Shown: positions 11,320 to 25,105, counted from the stretch's first letter. The stretch: DNA of 64,000 nucleotides from Globodera rostochiensis (GCA_018350325.1 JAEVLN010000003.1:3626441-3690440); one strand, 5' to 3'. The notes: generated by a model from the sequence alone, not told the origin. Program-made: numbers and translations.

Positions 11320-14300
11320 GGCGGAGGCGGAGGAAAAGAGGCAGAGGGAGTTGGCGGCAATTGGGGCCATCTGGCTCTATTCCTCTGCTGACGGCAAATA
11401 AACGAAAGTCCACGGCACCTCGCCCTTTCATGAGCAGCGTGTGCCGTTGTTTCGGTGTGAATGGTCGGTTAACAACGGAACAACCATTGGAAATTAGGGG
11501 GGGGGGGGTGTTGGGGGAGAGAATGCAGCGGATGAACAAAATCAATAAAGCACACAATTTCACCGGACGATGGAATGGACTGACTGAATGAATGGCGGTG
11601 GAGGCAAGCAAAACTGGAGATGTCACAAAAATGATTATAGTTAATGCGAGAATCGACGAAACAACGCACAAAAGTTGGCTTTTTCTGCTGCTTTGTTTGA
11701 CAAGATATGTTTTTAGTCGGAAATTTCGTCGTTTTAACCTCACTATTCGTAACTAAAAAGACTATTTTCACTAATTGGCTCTTTTGAATTTAAATAAACA
11801 ATTATTTTAGCTGTCGTCGATTTACGTGCATCTACTTCTGCTACCATTTCGACTAACACCACACAGTTCACCAACATTCCACGTCGACTATTTCATTAAT
11901 ATTCGATAAAAAGATTTTCCATTTTTTATTCGCATTGAGTAATATGCAGAAATGAAAACAATTAGCAAATTTTTAATGCTAGGAAAAATAATTAATGAAA
12001 GAATAGAAATTTGTGTTAAACCGTTTTAACAAGTCTTGCGTTATTTTATCTATCATTTTTTAGTTTACCCGTCAATTTTGTTTTCTTCCTTTCCTTCTAA
12101 TACGATTTTCCCCTCCGTCTGGACACCTGCTCCTTTTGTTCAGCCGTAAAATTCAGCATCGTCATGATGGCCTATGAAAAACAAATAAAAAGGGTAATTC
12201 CTAATTGAGTCCAATTCGACACGATTAACACCTAAAGATGACCTGCATATGCTCCCGCGCACTCCCCTTGTTCAGCAAGTAGTAGAAAAACGCGTCGTGA
12301 AGGAAGCGCAAAACAACCTGCAACTCCGAGGCCGTGTCGACAATCACTTCGTCCTGTTTCAGAAAGAGATTTTTAAATATTCTCTGTGGAACACTACGCC
12401 CATTTAACATTTTATTTAAAGCTGAAAATGGGTTGTGTAAAGCCGTTTCCGATCGACTGACCCCGCCCAGCTCCATGTTCGCTGCCTGCTGCCCCTTGCG
12501 GAACATGATCAAGTACATTTGCTGTCTTTCCCGGTCTATGTCGTCACACTTTTGTTCGTACATCATGTTCTCTTGCCTCAGCAGTTCGTGTTCTGTCTTG
12601 ACCTTATTAAGCTCAAGCGATTTAGCTTCGACCTGTGAGGGTATAAGTTACTCTTTTGGAGAAAAGAGATTTGTCGTTGCCTCTTCCTCTCTCCTCTGCT
12701 CTATCAGTTCAATACGTTTCCGCATGTCCACCAATTGTCTTCGGAGTGCCTCGTGCACAATGGCAGTCTCTTTGCCGCCACTGTCCCTCCTCCTCCTCGT
12801 GACCGTTTTTTGCCGCTGTTGATGACCGGCAGCCACAGATCCTTCTTCGTCATTGTCGTCCAGTTTCGGAACACTTTGCCATCGGTCCCCACCCAACCAA
12901 CGATTGTAGGAGGCCAATGTCTCTCCATGTGCGTTGAGACCAAACAGACGATCAACCGACCCGCGTCTTTTACTCCATTTCGCATGGCTATCCCCTTCCC
13001 AGCTGCGCCTCTTTTGGCATTTCTCCATGGCCAATTCACCGCGGAGAATGGCCAAACGGTTTCGAAGTAATAGGCGATCAGCTTCAGCACTTGTCAACCG
13101 CTTGCGCAAGTGGTTAACCTTTGAAGCATTCATTCACAAATATAAAGATTCTTGCTAACAAGAAACTGATTTGACAGACCCAATTTAAAGGTATATTTAC
13201 TTCTCTAAACGTTGTGTCCGCAATTTGTTTCCAACGACGCAATTGTCGCTCGCTCAGCGGCGGCCCCCCTCCGTGACTGAGCTGTTCATCACTGGTACTC
13301 CTCCCTATTTTTTGTCCGCTCAGTGTTGCCCACTGTTCACACGCGGTCTGTCGTGGCTCCGTCCTGAACATCTCCAACTCCACCAGAGCCAGCTGTTCCC
13401 GCAGCTGGTCCTTCTCCCGTTGAATCGTTTCAACTCGTCCTCTTAGTTCTGTGCGACTACGCTCCCCTTCGGCCATTGCATGCAGCCAACCGTCCAACTG
13501 CTCGAAGAGCTGGTCGGTCTCGCGCTGTACCGTCGCTGCACTCTCGCCGGCAAAGCTGTCACGGCCCATAAGTGCGTACAGAAACTCGTGGAATCGCTCA
13601 CGAAGTGCTCGGAATTGATCGTACATCAGCTCGTCACAGCTGAATTGTTGTTGTTGTTCGATGATGTTAAAAACTTGACTCGGTTCGGGTCCTTCATCAG
13701 TGATTTTGGTGTTTGTTTCCACTTTCTCCCCGACTTCAAGTTTCATGGGCTCGGAATGACTTCTTTCATCGTGTTTATCCCGACCATCAACCGTTAGCAA
13801 TTGAAGCGATAATTCATGAGGACTTGACACCATCTTAAAAAGGAGGAATAAATAAAAATGATTGCCAAGAAAACTAGCAAATTTGGGAAATTTCAGTGAC
13901 TCTGGTCACGAATATCAACTCCATTTTTTCGGTGGTTAAGACGTATCAACATAGAAAACGGACATTTTTCGATGTCAAAGTTTCTTGCAGAATTTCCGCA
14001 CGTCCGATGGGCCGAAAGAATGTGTCCGAATGGTTCAAGACATCCGGTAAAGAAAAAACAGAAATTTGCTGCTTGTCCTCCTCCAAGTCGTTGTCACAGT
14101 CAAAGTTGTGCTCGCCCAACTGAACAACATCGCTGCCACTGTGGAAAACGACGGTCAGATCGGGCAGCAGCGTCGTCCTCTTCTTGTGTTGCGGTCGCCT
14201 TAAATGTGTTATTTTGGCAAATGGCCTATCCTGGAATAATGCCCCAAAGACAACTCAAGATTTCGTCTCTTTTGGATTGCGATACTTAAAAAAAATGTAC

Positions 14301-14448
14301 AAATATGAAAGCTGGCACCAAAAATAACCATGAAACCCTAAAACAGAGATCTTATCTAATTCCATAAAATTTTTTGAGTTTGTCGGGTTAATCCGTATAA
14401 TAAGGGCTTTAGATTAATTTACTCTTTATGCGCACCTGAAATCTCTCT
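11320..14448 (-). repeat. Triplicated block, copy 2 (middle), terminal exons of golgin-like gene
   Basis: A 3129-bp block, essentially identical to copy 1 through the exons and introns. Exons at 13833-13201, 13118-12681, 12632-12462, 12353-12243 and 12171-12097 are all open. The length differs from the others mainly in the G-run near 11500. As in copy 1, the upstream end is truncated in an exon after ctctct and joins satellite. Near the upstream end (14290-14400) it matches copy 1 better than copy 3. Confidence 0.85.
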
Positions 14449-14453
14449 AATCT

Positions 14454-15313
14454 TTTCTTAAATTTAATCATTAACTCTGAAATAAATTGTATTCAATTTG
14501 GATGAATGCCAATCATTGGGAAAAGAACAAACTTTCATAGAAATTGAAACCTTAAATCTTTTTATAACCACGGCTTTACAATTTCTTAAATTTAATCATT
14601 AACACTGAAATAAATTGTATTCAATTTGGATGAATGCCAATCATTGGGAAAAGAACAAACTTTCATAGAAATTGAAACCTTAAATCTTTTTGTAACCACA
14701 GCTTTACTATTTCTTAAATTTAATCATTAACCCTGAAATAAATTGTATTCAATTTGGATGAATGCCAATCATTGGGAAAAGAACAAACTTTCATAGAAAT
14801 TGAAACCTTAAATCTTTTTATAACCACGGCTTTACAATTTCTTAAATTTAATCATTAACCCTGAAATAAATTCTATTCAATTTGGATGAATGCCAATCAT
14901 TGGGAAAAGAACAAACTTTCATAGGAATTGAAACCTTAAATCTTTTTATAACCACGGCTTTACAATTTCTTAAATTTAATCATTAACCCTGAAATAAATT
15001 GTATTCAATTTGGATGAATGCCAATCATTGGGAAAAGAACAAACTTTCATAGGAATTGAAACCTTAAATCTTTTTATAACCACGGCTTTACAATTTCTTA
15101 AATTTAATCATTAACCCTGAAATAAATTGTATTCAATTTGGATGAATGCCAATCATTGGGAAAAGAACAAACTTTCATAGAAATTGAAACCTTAAATCTT
15201 TTTGTAACCACAGTACTATTTCTTAAATTTAATCATTAACTCTGAAATAAATTGTATTCAATTTGGATGAATGCAAATCATTGGGAAAAGAACAAACTTT
15301 CATAGGGATTGAA
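14454..15313. repeat. AT-rich satellite array 2, ~128-bp monomer, ~6.7 copies
   Basis: Same monomer family as 10552-11284. Starts fall at about 14454, 14582, 14710, 14838, 14966, 15094 and 15219, with a 125-128 bp period. It is followed by the same linker (gaggattccggtcgatc) as array 1, then copy 3. One to two more monomers than array 1 explain the longer spacing between copies 2 and 3 (4033 bp versus 3902 bp). Confidence 0.9.
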
Positions 15314-15351
15314 ATGTCGGAATTTGAGGATTCCGGTCGATCAAAATTTTC

Positions 15352-18300
15352 GGCGGAGGCGGAGGAAAAGAGGCAGAGGGAGTTGGCGGCAATTGGGGCC
15401 ATCTGGCTCTATTCCTCTGCTGACGGCAAATAAACGAAAGTCCACGGCACCTCGCCCTTTCATGAGCAGCGTGTGCCGTTGTTTCGGTGTGAATGGTCGG
15501 TTAACAACGGAACAACCATTGGAAATTTGGGGGGGGGGGGGTGTTGGGGGAGAGAATGCAGCGGATGAACAAAATCAATAAAGCACACAATTTCACCGGA
15601 CGATGGAATGGACTGACTGAATGAATGGCGGTGGAGGCAAGCAAAACTGGAGATGTCACAAAAATGATTATAGTTAATGCGAGAATCGACGAAACAACGC
15701 ACAAAAGTTGGCTTTTTCTGCTGCTTTGTTTGACAAGATATGTTTTTAGTCGGAAATTTCGTCGTTTTAACCTCACTATTCGTAACTAAAAAGACTATTT
15801 TCACTAATTGGCTCTTTTGAATTTAAATAAACAATTATTTTAGCTGTCGTCGATTTACGTGCATCTACTTCTGCTACCATTTCGACTAACACCACACAGT
15901 TCACCAACATTCCACGTCGACTATTTCATTAATATTCGATAAAAAGATTTTCCATTTTTTATTCGCATTGAGTAATATGCAGAAATGAAAACAATTAGCA
16001 AATTTTTAATGCTAGGAAAAATAATTAATGAAAGAATAGAAATTTGTGTTAAACCGTTTTAACAAGTCTTGCGTTATTTTATCTATCATTTTTTAGTTTA
16101 CCCGTCAATTTTGTTTTCTTCCTTTCCTTCTAATACGATTTTCCCCTCCGTCTGGACACCTGCTCCTTTTGTTCAGCCGTAAAATTCAGCATCGTCATGA
16201 TGGCCTATGAAAAACAAATAAAAAGGGTAATTCCTAATTGAGTCCAATTCGACACGATTAACACCTAAAGATGACCTGCATATGCTCCCGCGCACTCCCC
16301 TTGTTCAGCAAGTAGTAGAAAAACGCGTCGTGAAGGAAGCGCAAAACAACCTGCAACTCCGAGGCCGTGTCGACAATCACTTCGTCCTGTTTCAGAAAGA
16401 GATTTTTAAATATTCTCTGTGGAACACTACGCCCATTTAACATTTTATTTAAAGCTGAAAATGGGTTGTGTAAAGCCGTTTCCGATCGACTGACCCCGCC
16501 CAGCTCCATGTTCGCTGCCTGCTGCCCCTTGCGGAACATGATCAAGTACATTTGCTGTCTTTCCCGGTCTATGTCGTCACACTTTTGTTCGTACATCATG
16601 TTCTCTTGCCTCAGCAGTTCGTGTTCTGTCTTGACCTTATTAAGCTCAAGCGATTTAGCTTCGACCTGTGAGGGTATAAGTTACTCTTTTGGAGAAAAGA
16701 GATTTGTCGTTGCCTCTTCCTCTCTCCTCTGCTCTATCAGTTCAATACGTTTCCGCATGTCCACCAATTGTCTTCGGAGTGCCTCGTGCACAATGGCAGT
16801 CTCTTTGCCGCCACTGTCCCTCCTCCTCCTCGTGACCGTTTTTTGCCGCTGTTGATGACCGGCAGCCACAGATCCTTCTTCGTCATTGTCGTCCAGTTTC
16901 GGAACACTTTGCCATCGGTCCCCACCCAACCAACGATTGTAGGAGGCCAATGTCTCTCCATGTGCGTTGAGACCAAACAGACGATCAACCGACCCGCGTC
17001 TTTTACTCCATTTCGCATGGCTATCCCCTTCCCAGCTGCGCCTCTTTTGGCATTTCTCCATGGCCAATTCACCGCGGAGAATGGCCAAACGGTTTCGAAG
17101 TAATAGGCGATCAGCTTCAGCACTTGTCAACCGCTTGCGCAAGTGGTTAACCTTTGAAGCATTCATTCACAAATATAAAGATTCTTGCTAACAAGAAACT
17201 GATTTGACAGACCCAATTTAAAGGTATATTTACTTCTCTAAACGTTGTGTCCGCAATTTGTTTCCAACGACGCAATTGTCGCTCGCTCAGCGGCGGCCCC
17301 CCTCCGTGACTGAGCTGTTCATCACTGGTACTCCTCCCTATTTTTTGTCCGCTCAGTGTTGCCCACTGTTCACACGCGGTCTGTCGTGGCTCCGTCCTGA
17401 ACATCTCCAACTCCACCAGAGCCAGCTGTTCCCGCAGCTGGTCCTTCTCCCGTTGAATCGTTTCAACTCGTCCTCTTAGTTCTGTGCGACTACGCTCCCC
17501 TTCGGCCATTGCATGCAGCCAACCGTCCAACTGCTCGAAGAGCTGGTCGGTCTCGCGCTGTACCGTCGCTGCACTCTCGCCGGCAAAGCTGTCACGGCCC
17601 ATAAGTGCGTACAGAAACTCGTGGAATCGCTCACGAAGTGCTCGGAATTGATCGTACATCAGCTCGTCACAGCTGAATTGTTGTTGTTGTTCGATGATGT
17701 TAAAAACTTGACTCGGTTCGGGTCCTTCATCAGTGATTTTGGTGTTTGTTTCCACTTTCTCCCCGACTTCAAGTTTCATGGGCTCGGAATGACTTCTTTC
17801 ATCGTGTTTATCCCGACCATCAACCGTTAGCAATTGAAGCGATAATTCATGAGGACTTGACACCATCTTAAAAAGGAGGAATAAATAAAAATGATTGCCA
17901 AGAAAACTAGCAAATTTGGGAAATTTCAGTGACTCTGGTCACGAATATCAACTCCATTTTTTCGGTGGTTAAGACGTATCAACATAGAAAACGGACATTT
18001 TTCGATGTCAAAGTTTCTTGCAGAATTTCCGCACGTCCGATGGGCCGAAAGAATGTGTCCGAATGGTTCAAGACATCCGGTAAAGAAAAAACAGAAATTT
18101 GCTGCTTGTCCTCCTCCAAGTCGTTGTCACAGTCAAAGTTGTGCTCGCCCAACTGAACAACATCGCTGCCACTGTGGAAAACGACGGTCAGATCGGGCAG
18201 CAGCGTCGTCCTCTTCTTGTGTTGCGGTCGCCTTAAATGTGTTATTTTGGCAAATGGCCTATCCTGGAATAATGCCCCAAAGACAACTCAAGATTTCGTC

Positions 18301-18484
18301 TCTTTTGGATTGCGATACTTAAAAAAGATGTACAAGAATATAAAATCTAGCATCAAAAATAACCATGAAACCCCAAAACAGAGAGCCTATCTAATTCCAT
18401 AAAAAATGTTTGAGTTTGTCGGGTTAATCCATATAATAAGGGCTTTAGATTAATTTACTCTTTATGCGCACCTGAAATCTCTCT
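15352..18484 (-). repeat. Triplicated block, copy 3 (attached to the gene body)
   Basis: A 3133-bp block continuous at its right end with upstream exons of the golgin-like gene, so it is the copy in native context. Its last ~150 bp (18318-18440) differ from copies 1 and 2 at many positions, while the exon-bearing remainder looks identical. This points either to conversion across the rest or to separate origins of the edges. Confidence 0.85.
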
Positions 18485-21400
18485 CCCCGATCCGGTCGGC
18501 AATTCTCCGTTCCATTTTGTCCATCTCCGATCGCATCCACCTCCGCTCGGCTTCCAGTGTGCGCAGTGCCTCTTTCATCCGCTCCGTTTTGAGATCTTTC
18601 AGGTCGGCTTCGACCTCTTTGTCGTGGTTGTTGGGTCGACAGATAACGTATTTGTTGTTGGTTCGCGGTCGAACATCGCATTGTGCGTCTCGCCGAGGAC
18701 AATTCAGCCTGTAAACAAACGATAGGTAATGAATGCTCAAAACAAACCCAATGCCAAACACTATTTTTTATAACCCACCGGGCATTAAGAACGGAGGTGT
18801 GTTCAATTGCCGAACGGAGCCGATGGGCCAACTCCAAACGCTCCAACTGCCAGCCCATGCGTTCGTCAGTCACCCCTTTTTGCTCACGTTCAAGCTGTGC
18901 AACCAAAACGACACATTTCCTCTCCAACTCTTCGTACTTTTCCACCCAGTATTTCTCGTTCATTTTGCTGCTGCGCATCGCTTCCGCCAAAACCTTTTTT
19001 AAATGGAAAAAGACATTTCCGATTCAGGAAATAGCAGTAATTTTGGAGAGTAAGCTAATTGTAACCATACGATTTGAAATAGCAGAAGTTTTGCCTACCC
19101 TTTCCATGCGCTCGCCCGCCTCCTCCTCTAGCCGCCTCAGTCTGAGCTCGCAAATGCTCTTCTCGCCCCTCGCCCGCTCCAACTCGCTCTCGAGGATAGG
19201 CACGCGTTCCGCCGTCCTGCTCAACTCCTCAATACGTCCAGAAAACGCGTCCCTCTCCCATTGGTGTCGTTCGTCTTCCGACCGCACACTTTTAGCCGCA
19301 TTCTCCAACTGTCCGGTCAGTGCGGCGACCAATTCCGTTTTCATGTTAAGCATTTGTTCAAGGTCCTTCAACTGGTCGCCCATGTTTGCCTTGTCCTCCG
19401 TAAAAGCAACTTGCAAAGCCTAGTTTGGGAGATGTTGTGAAAAACTCTTGGTGTTTCATGCTATTAAAATCGTAATGAATCAGCCAACGCCATTTGGTTC
19501 ACCTCCGTCACTACGAGAATTCTTCGGTTATCCGAACCGAAAAATTCCGGCATTACGGTTCGGTCCGGAACCGCACATTCCCCCTCCTTTCAAAGAAATC
19601 CAAAGGTGGCAATTCATTCACTCACCCGAACTCGAATTTGCAACTCGTCCAATTCCTTTTCATTGTAGCCCAATGTTTTCGCAGTCAGCGTTGTTTGAGC
19701 ACTTTTGGAACTTCTGAAGGTGAACACATCGCCTGGAGTTTGACGAAACTCGTCGAGTTCGACCAGCACAATACCCTGGTCGAGCCCGATATGTTCCATG
19801 GCATGGCAACGACGTTCAATATAGGCCAATGCCTGCTCCAATTTGTCTCGCTCGACCTAGAAATGTGAACACACCAGTTACTATAGTAGTTGTAACGGCA
19901 GTTTTTTGCCTGAGTTCCATTTAGAGCCATTTGAATGGCTTTAATCTCGCAAAGTCGGCTTTCGGCTAGCTCAACCAGGCGTGCATGCTCTGCGTTCAGG
20001 TTATTTAGTTGGGTGTTTAACTTTGCTAATTTGTCTTTCGTCTCGCGATTTCTAGCTCTTAAATCGCTCAGTTCCTTCTCCAAACGATTCGCCTGAACGT
20101 GGGAAATTGAGTTGAATGAATGCCGAAATTTAATCGTTTCTTTCCTGCGCAGACTCGAACAGCTTTTATCACCATTTATCCCCTTTTTTGGATGTTCGGA
20201 TTTATCACCCCCCACATCACCCATTAAGGATTTACTCTTTCCATCATTCGCTGTTGCTCCGCATCGCAACGATTCCATCGCTCCACACATTCCTTCCGTT
20301 GACACTCTCCGACGGGCACTGATGCGATTGTTGTTGGTGCTGTCGTTTGTTGTGGAGTCGCTTCGGCAATTGTGTCCATTGACGACGAATGCATTTGCTG
20401 TCGATTGAACGATTCGTTTGCCTCATTTGTCGGTTGAAGTTGATGCCCTTTCTGAACTAAGGGAGGGAAGCGTCAAGTAATCTGACCTTGTCTAAAATAG
20501 CAAAGACAGCTTCACATTAATTTAAAGGATCTCAAAATTTGTTCGCATTTTTTCCTTTCTAACCGCTGTCTCCGCTTCTGCCGGGATGGGCACTTTCGCC
20601 ATCGTTACTCCCCTCGCGGTCACTCCCTCCCTCAACAACAAATCTTGCAGTATCAACTCCAATTGAGCAGTGCGCGTCCTCCACACGACCGTCTCCGAGC
20701 GGTAAGCCTTGAAAAAAAAGCATTTGAAACCGATAAATATAGCGTAAAAAATATATAATTTTGAATAAGTTCAACGTTTCAACAAAACGAACGTCAAGAG
20801 TTGCCAGCAGTTGAGGATCGGTGTGCTGGTGAACATCGGGCGGACCCCGCGAAGGCGAAACAGGTGCAGATTTGGACGCACCAAGCAAAGGCATTTGAGA
20901 TTGAACCATTGGTCTATTCGCCCTTTTTTCCTCTCCGCCAAACGGCACATTTTCGGAGTACTCAACGGTCCTCTCGGAGTCAGGCGGAGCCCATCCCAAC
21001 GCCGTGGCGGGCACCAACGACGGGGAAAAGGGCGCGGACGAGTGCGATTCGCGATGTTTTTGGTGAAGTTGTTCGAAATCACTAAAGTTGACCTGCACTG
21101 CTCGGTCCCGTCGTTCGACATGGTTGACAATGAGCTGATCGATCTCGCTGAATTTTAAATAATATAATATTTTAAATGACAAACGGGCATTGCCATGTAC
21201 TTGTTTTTGCGTGCAATTTCCGTCCTCAGATCAGTCATTTCCTGGTTCATTTGGCGTATCCGATGCTCATGCCGATCGATCAGTGCCTCTCTCTCCCCCG
21301 TAAATTCGTTCTCCAACTCCGCCAACCGTTGTTTGAGTCGCGCACATTGGACCATTTGTGTGCTGCTGCTCGATGCCATCAACCGCTCAATTTCGTCAAG

Positions 21401-23698
21401 TTTTTCCTTCAATTGACTCAAATGGCGCTCCTTGTCGCGACATAACACTTGCGATCGTCTGTCAAAAAAGCCATGTTTGAAGTGGTCTCCACCCTCCAAA
21501 TTTGATGCTCCAACACCGCCAACAATCATTCACAATAAAATCTCACAATTTTTGAATTAAATCTTCGGCTTTTCCAGGACAATAACAATTTATTTCGATT
21601 TTTATTCCACTAAGTTTTTGGATATTCCCAACGGAAAGGACCCATTCATTTTGTATTTCCTTCCGTTCACCTCAATTCCTTCTTCAGCGCGTTGATTTCG
21701 CGCTGTTTCCGCTGAGTGGGCGTCAGATATGCGTCATCAGTGCTCTTCTGCTGCGACTGTCCGTCGGCTGTGGGCGTTCCCTCGCGCGAACTGTGCCCTG
21801 CAGAACAGCCCCTGCGGTCGCAGTGAACAACAAATCTGACGAAGAAAATCAAAACAAATCTCAGTTTTACCCTCCCATCTATAAGGGGGTAATGTCTTTT
21901 CTTAAAATAATTGGACGATTTCGGAATGTACAATGGCCTGACTTGGTGGTCTTGCCGAACCACCATTTGCCAACAATATGCGACACTCCGCCGGACTTGC
22001 TGTCCTCGCTGCTCTCCTCCGATAGCGCACGGCCACTCCGAACATCATCGCCCATAGAATCGTTCGGCCGTTGCCCTCCGTTCGATCTCAAAGTTTTAAA
22101 CGCGTTAAACAGCACCAACCCAATAAAAACACACCAAACTCACCGAACCACCGGGGAAACGATTGCTGTCGTGTTTTTACGGGACGCTGACAAATGTTTA
22201 CGAATGTTTAGTGCGTCCGCTCCTGCCTCAGTGTCCGTTGTCGTATCGCCAAAAACTGTCATTGAATTTATTAGAGAGTATCAAAAAAGATTCAAAATGC
22301 CAAGATTTCTGAGAAAAAAAAATTATGTAGATAAAATTAAAGTTACAAAAATAATATAAGAAATTTCGGAACTCAACACGGAAAAAAGTCAAATAAATAA
22401 TTTACTACAGGTCCGTAAGGGGCGGGGGGGGGGGATTTGACCTGCGTTTTTATCCGAAAATTCGACTCGCTGTGTCATTTTGTCCTCCTCCTCTGTTTTC
22501 CCCCGCTGTTCCTTCTTCTCCTTACGGTCATCGGACAACGGCTTCAGGTGATTTTGTTCAGTTGCCGGCGATTCAGTAGGGTTTCTTGGCAAGACCATCA
22601 ACGGACAATGAATTCCCATCTGTAATTCTTTTTTTAAACCAGGAATTTAATTTGTTGCCGGAGTTCGGTCTCGGACTCATAACTTTTCGAAGTTGCTTCC
22701 TTGTATATTGCCGAATTAACGGAGCTTTTGCTCTTTTTTTGCTATCCATGATTAAATTCGGAAATGGAAGTGCTCTTCCGTAACATTTACATAATATAAA
22801 AGTGCACATTGAAAGTCTGTGGTCGCTTCAGAATGCCTTTCCTCGGTGACTTCTCAGCTGTCGCCAAACTTCCGGTGCTGTGCCGTTGCAACGGCATCGG
22901 TAGAGAAAGCGTTGCGGTAGAGGAAGAACTCAGTTGGGGGTTGGAATGGCACTGCTGCCGATGGTGAAGCCGAGTGTCTAAGCTCAATGGAGAGGACGAA
23001 CCTCTGATGGGCCGAAAATCCAAACTCGCATAATTGGACAGATTGCTGACACTTGGCATGTTTTCAAATTCGTTATTCACCTGAAACTAAAAATTCCAAA
23101 CAATTTCCGCTGCTGAAACACATGAAGCACTTAATAGCGGCAAAAAAAATACACAGTGAGTGAGCAGAGGAATAATTATTAGTAAGGATAATTAAGAACA
23201 AAGAGAAAATGATTTCTTTCAATAATGATGATTGGAAATGTTGATAAATAGTATGTATGAGAGGGCACGATTCTCCATTCTGATGATTAAGCCTTGAAAA
23301 AGTGGGCCGAGCCGTGGTCTTTGAACTCCTTCGTTCCTTGTTGAAAAACAACAACCATTGCAGCCGCACCAATCACCATCCAATTTGTCTCATGTGTCGT
23401 CCGTACAACATGCACTATCATAATGTATGGTTCATCCCTTAGATGGAAAGTGAGTGCTCTCTCGACTGGGCTGTTTGTTGCCTATTGATTGCCGCCTCAA
23501 TTTCTTTCGTCAGAGTGAAAAGACCATAAAAATGAGTGGACAATGTGAAATGCTGTACGGAACGTGAGAAAAGCCACAAATGCATAAAAATTTACCTCGT
23601 TAAATTTTACTTCCCCCAACAAAGTTTTTTCGTCAATGCTGCAAATGTGTAATAGGGGGAAACGAAATCGAGAATACTTCAACTCATCGCTACTGCTG
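16130..23698 (-). CDS. Long coiled-coil protein with C-terminal GRIP-like domain (golgin-like)
   Basis: Exons that chain in phase, 5' to 3': ~23698-23596, 23080-22808, 22619-22442, 22255-22144, 22086-21943, 21835-21671, 21458-21201, 21147-20793, a series between 20.7 and 18.47 kb, 18231 downward, 17866-17234, 17151-16714, 16665-16495, 16386-16276, 16204-16130. The N-third is Ser/Pro-rich with a conserved-looking block (LTPTQRKQREINALKKELR). The rest is heptad-rich coiled coil (for example LEKELSDLRARNRETKDKL). The C-terminus (VVLRFL, then AIMTMLNFTAEQKEQV) resembles GRIP domains of the GCC88 class, which bind Arl1 at the trans-Golgi. The usual invariant Tyr before VVLRFL is not evident, so the GRIP call is moderate. 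Intron 16666-16713 appears to be GC-AG. The donor of the 22808 exon is weak (AAT/GTGCAC). The first exon and the exon near 18231 are the least certain. Confidence 0.7.
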
Positions 23699-24829
23699 TT
23701 GACGCTTTAAACAAAATGAGGCTCATCCAAATTGCTTGATAAAAGCAGTTTGGAACGGCAACTGACGGAAACACTGGGTTTGCTTCGTCATAGCCGACAA
23801 AAAGGTGTAAAGGAGGAAAGTAAAATGGATAAACTGCAGGAAAAAAATTTCATCAAGAAGATATTTCGATTTAAAATGGAATAAAAACGGAAAATACAGC
23901 CATAAAACTTTTTTGCTTGCCCCTCCCCATATGGCTATGGCCCTGGGAATCAGGCCACATTATCGTGTTTACCCGGCGCTACCAGTTTAGTCGGTACCTT
24001 CCCCGACCCGGTATGAAGAGCACAGAAAGTACCCCGCATCGGGTGATAAGAGTAAAGTCAGATTTCTAATTATACGTGGATGACAATTGGACCAAAGCTT
24101 CTGAATAGTACAATTGTTATTCTCTTCAAATGGTTACAATTCAATTTATCTTGAACACAACCTATTCACATCAAACATTTACATATTACAATAATGTATC
24201 AACAATGAAGTCCGAACCGAATTAGACTTTCCGCAGACTTTGCACCCGATAACATTGTGTGTGAAACACCCTTTTCTGAAGTGAGGCCGATTCGTCATTT
24301 AGAAAAATGTAAAATCGAACGTACACATTCGACGGTCATCTGCTCGTCCACCAAAATCGGCGTGTTGCATGCTAAAATGGAATTGGTTATAAACTCAAAA
24401 GAAATATTCTTTCGACACTACCGTTGCAATGAGGTCGACTTGGCCCTATCCCCATCTGTACGGCGGTGTAGGTCATACCGTTGCCGTCGTCGTTTCCTTG
24501 CTAAGAATTTACATTGATGTAAAACAAACACCCGTCATCGCGCTCACCACCGTCGTCGGAGTCTCCGATGGCCTAGCATCGACACAATTACAGCAGACAT
24601 GGTCACAGGTCTCTTTCCCAGTGATGTACCTTTTGATCCAGTAGGGCGTTTTTAGAATACAATAAACTAACAGCATTTTCCTTTCTCCACAATTTCCCTT
24701 TGAAAAAATTTAAAAATTCTCATGCCGAAAAGCCGTTTTTAGTATGAATGGTGAGGTAAAACGACGTCAGACTAAAACATGTTTTCACTTTTGTTTTTCT
24801 GAAATTACACAGCAAATCAATGAGTGGGG
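23699..24829. other. Gene-poor stretch upstream of the golgin-like gene
   Basis: I cannot support a gene. A small + ORF at 24257-24517 and an overlapping one at 24429-24644 have no recognisable domain and no splice partners that I could chain. The promoter of the minus-strand golgin-like gene should lie near 23.7-24 kb. Confidence 0.4.
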
Positions 24830-25105
24830 GGTCGTTTGGGCCCCAGGGACGTTACCCTAAGCTGAACTCTGCGTTTGCTGAACACGTGTGTAGGGTCGCA
24901 CCTAGTTCCGTCAATTTTGGCATATGTAAGTATAGAGTTGTACTTGCTTAATGTGTCAATTCAAGTTTCCCTTTTTTTGGTTTCAATTGAATTTGACATG
25001 GAAAATACTTAAAAATAGTGAAACCAGTATTTTATGTACTAAATCAATGATGTAAAAGCATAGTAAACTGTGAAAGTGAAAAAAGACCTTGGGGCCCAAA
25101 CGACC
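24830..25105. mobile_element. MITE-like inverted-repeat element
   Basis: A 16-bp perfect terminal inverted repeat: ggtcgtttgggcccca at 24830-24845 and its reverse complement at 25090-25105. The match continues imperfectly outward (gagtgggg against ctgctcccac). The ~245-bp interior has no ORF. This is the structure of a non-autonomous DNA transposon. I did not see a clear target-site duplication. Confidence 0.55.
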
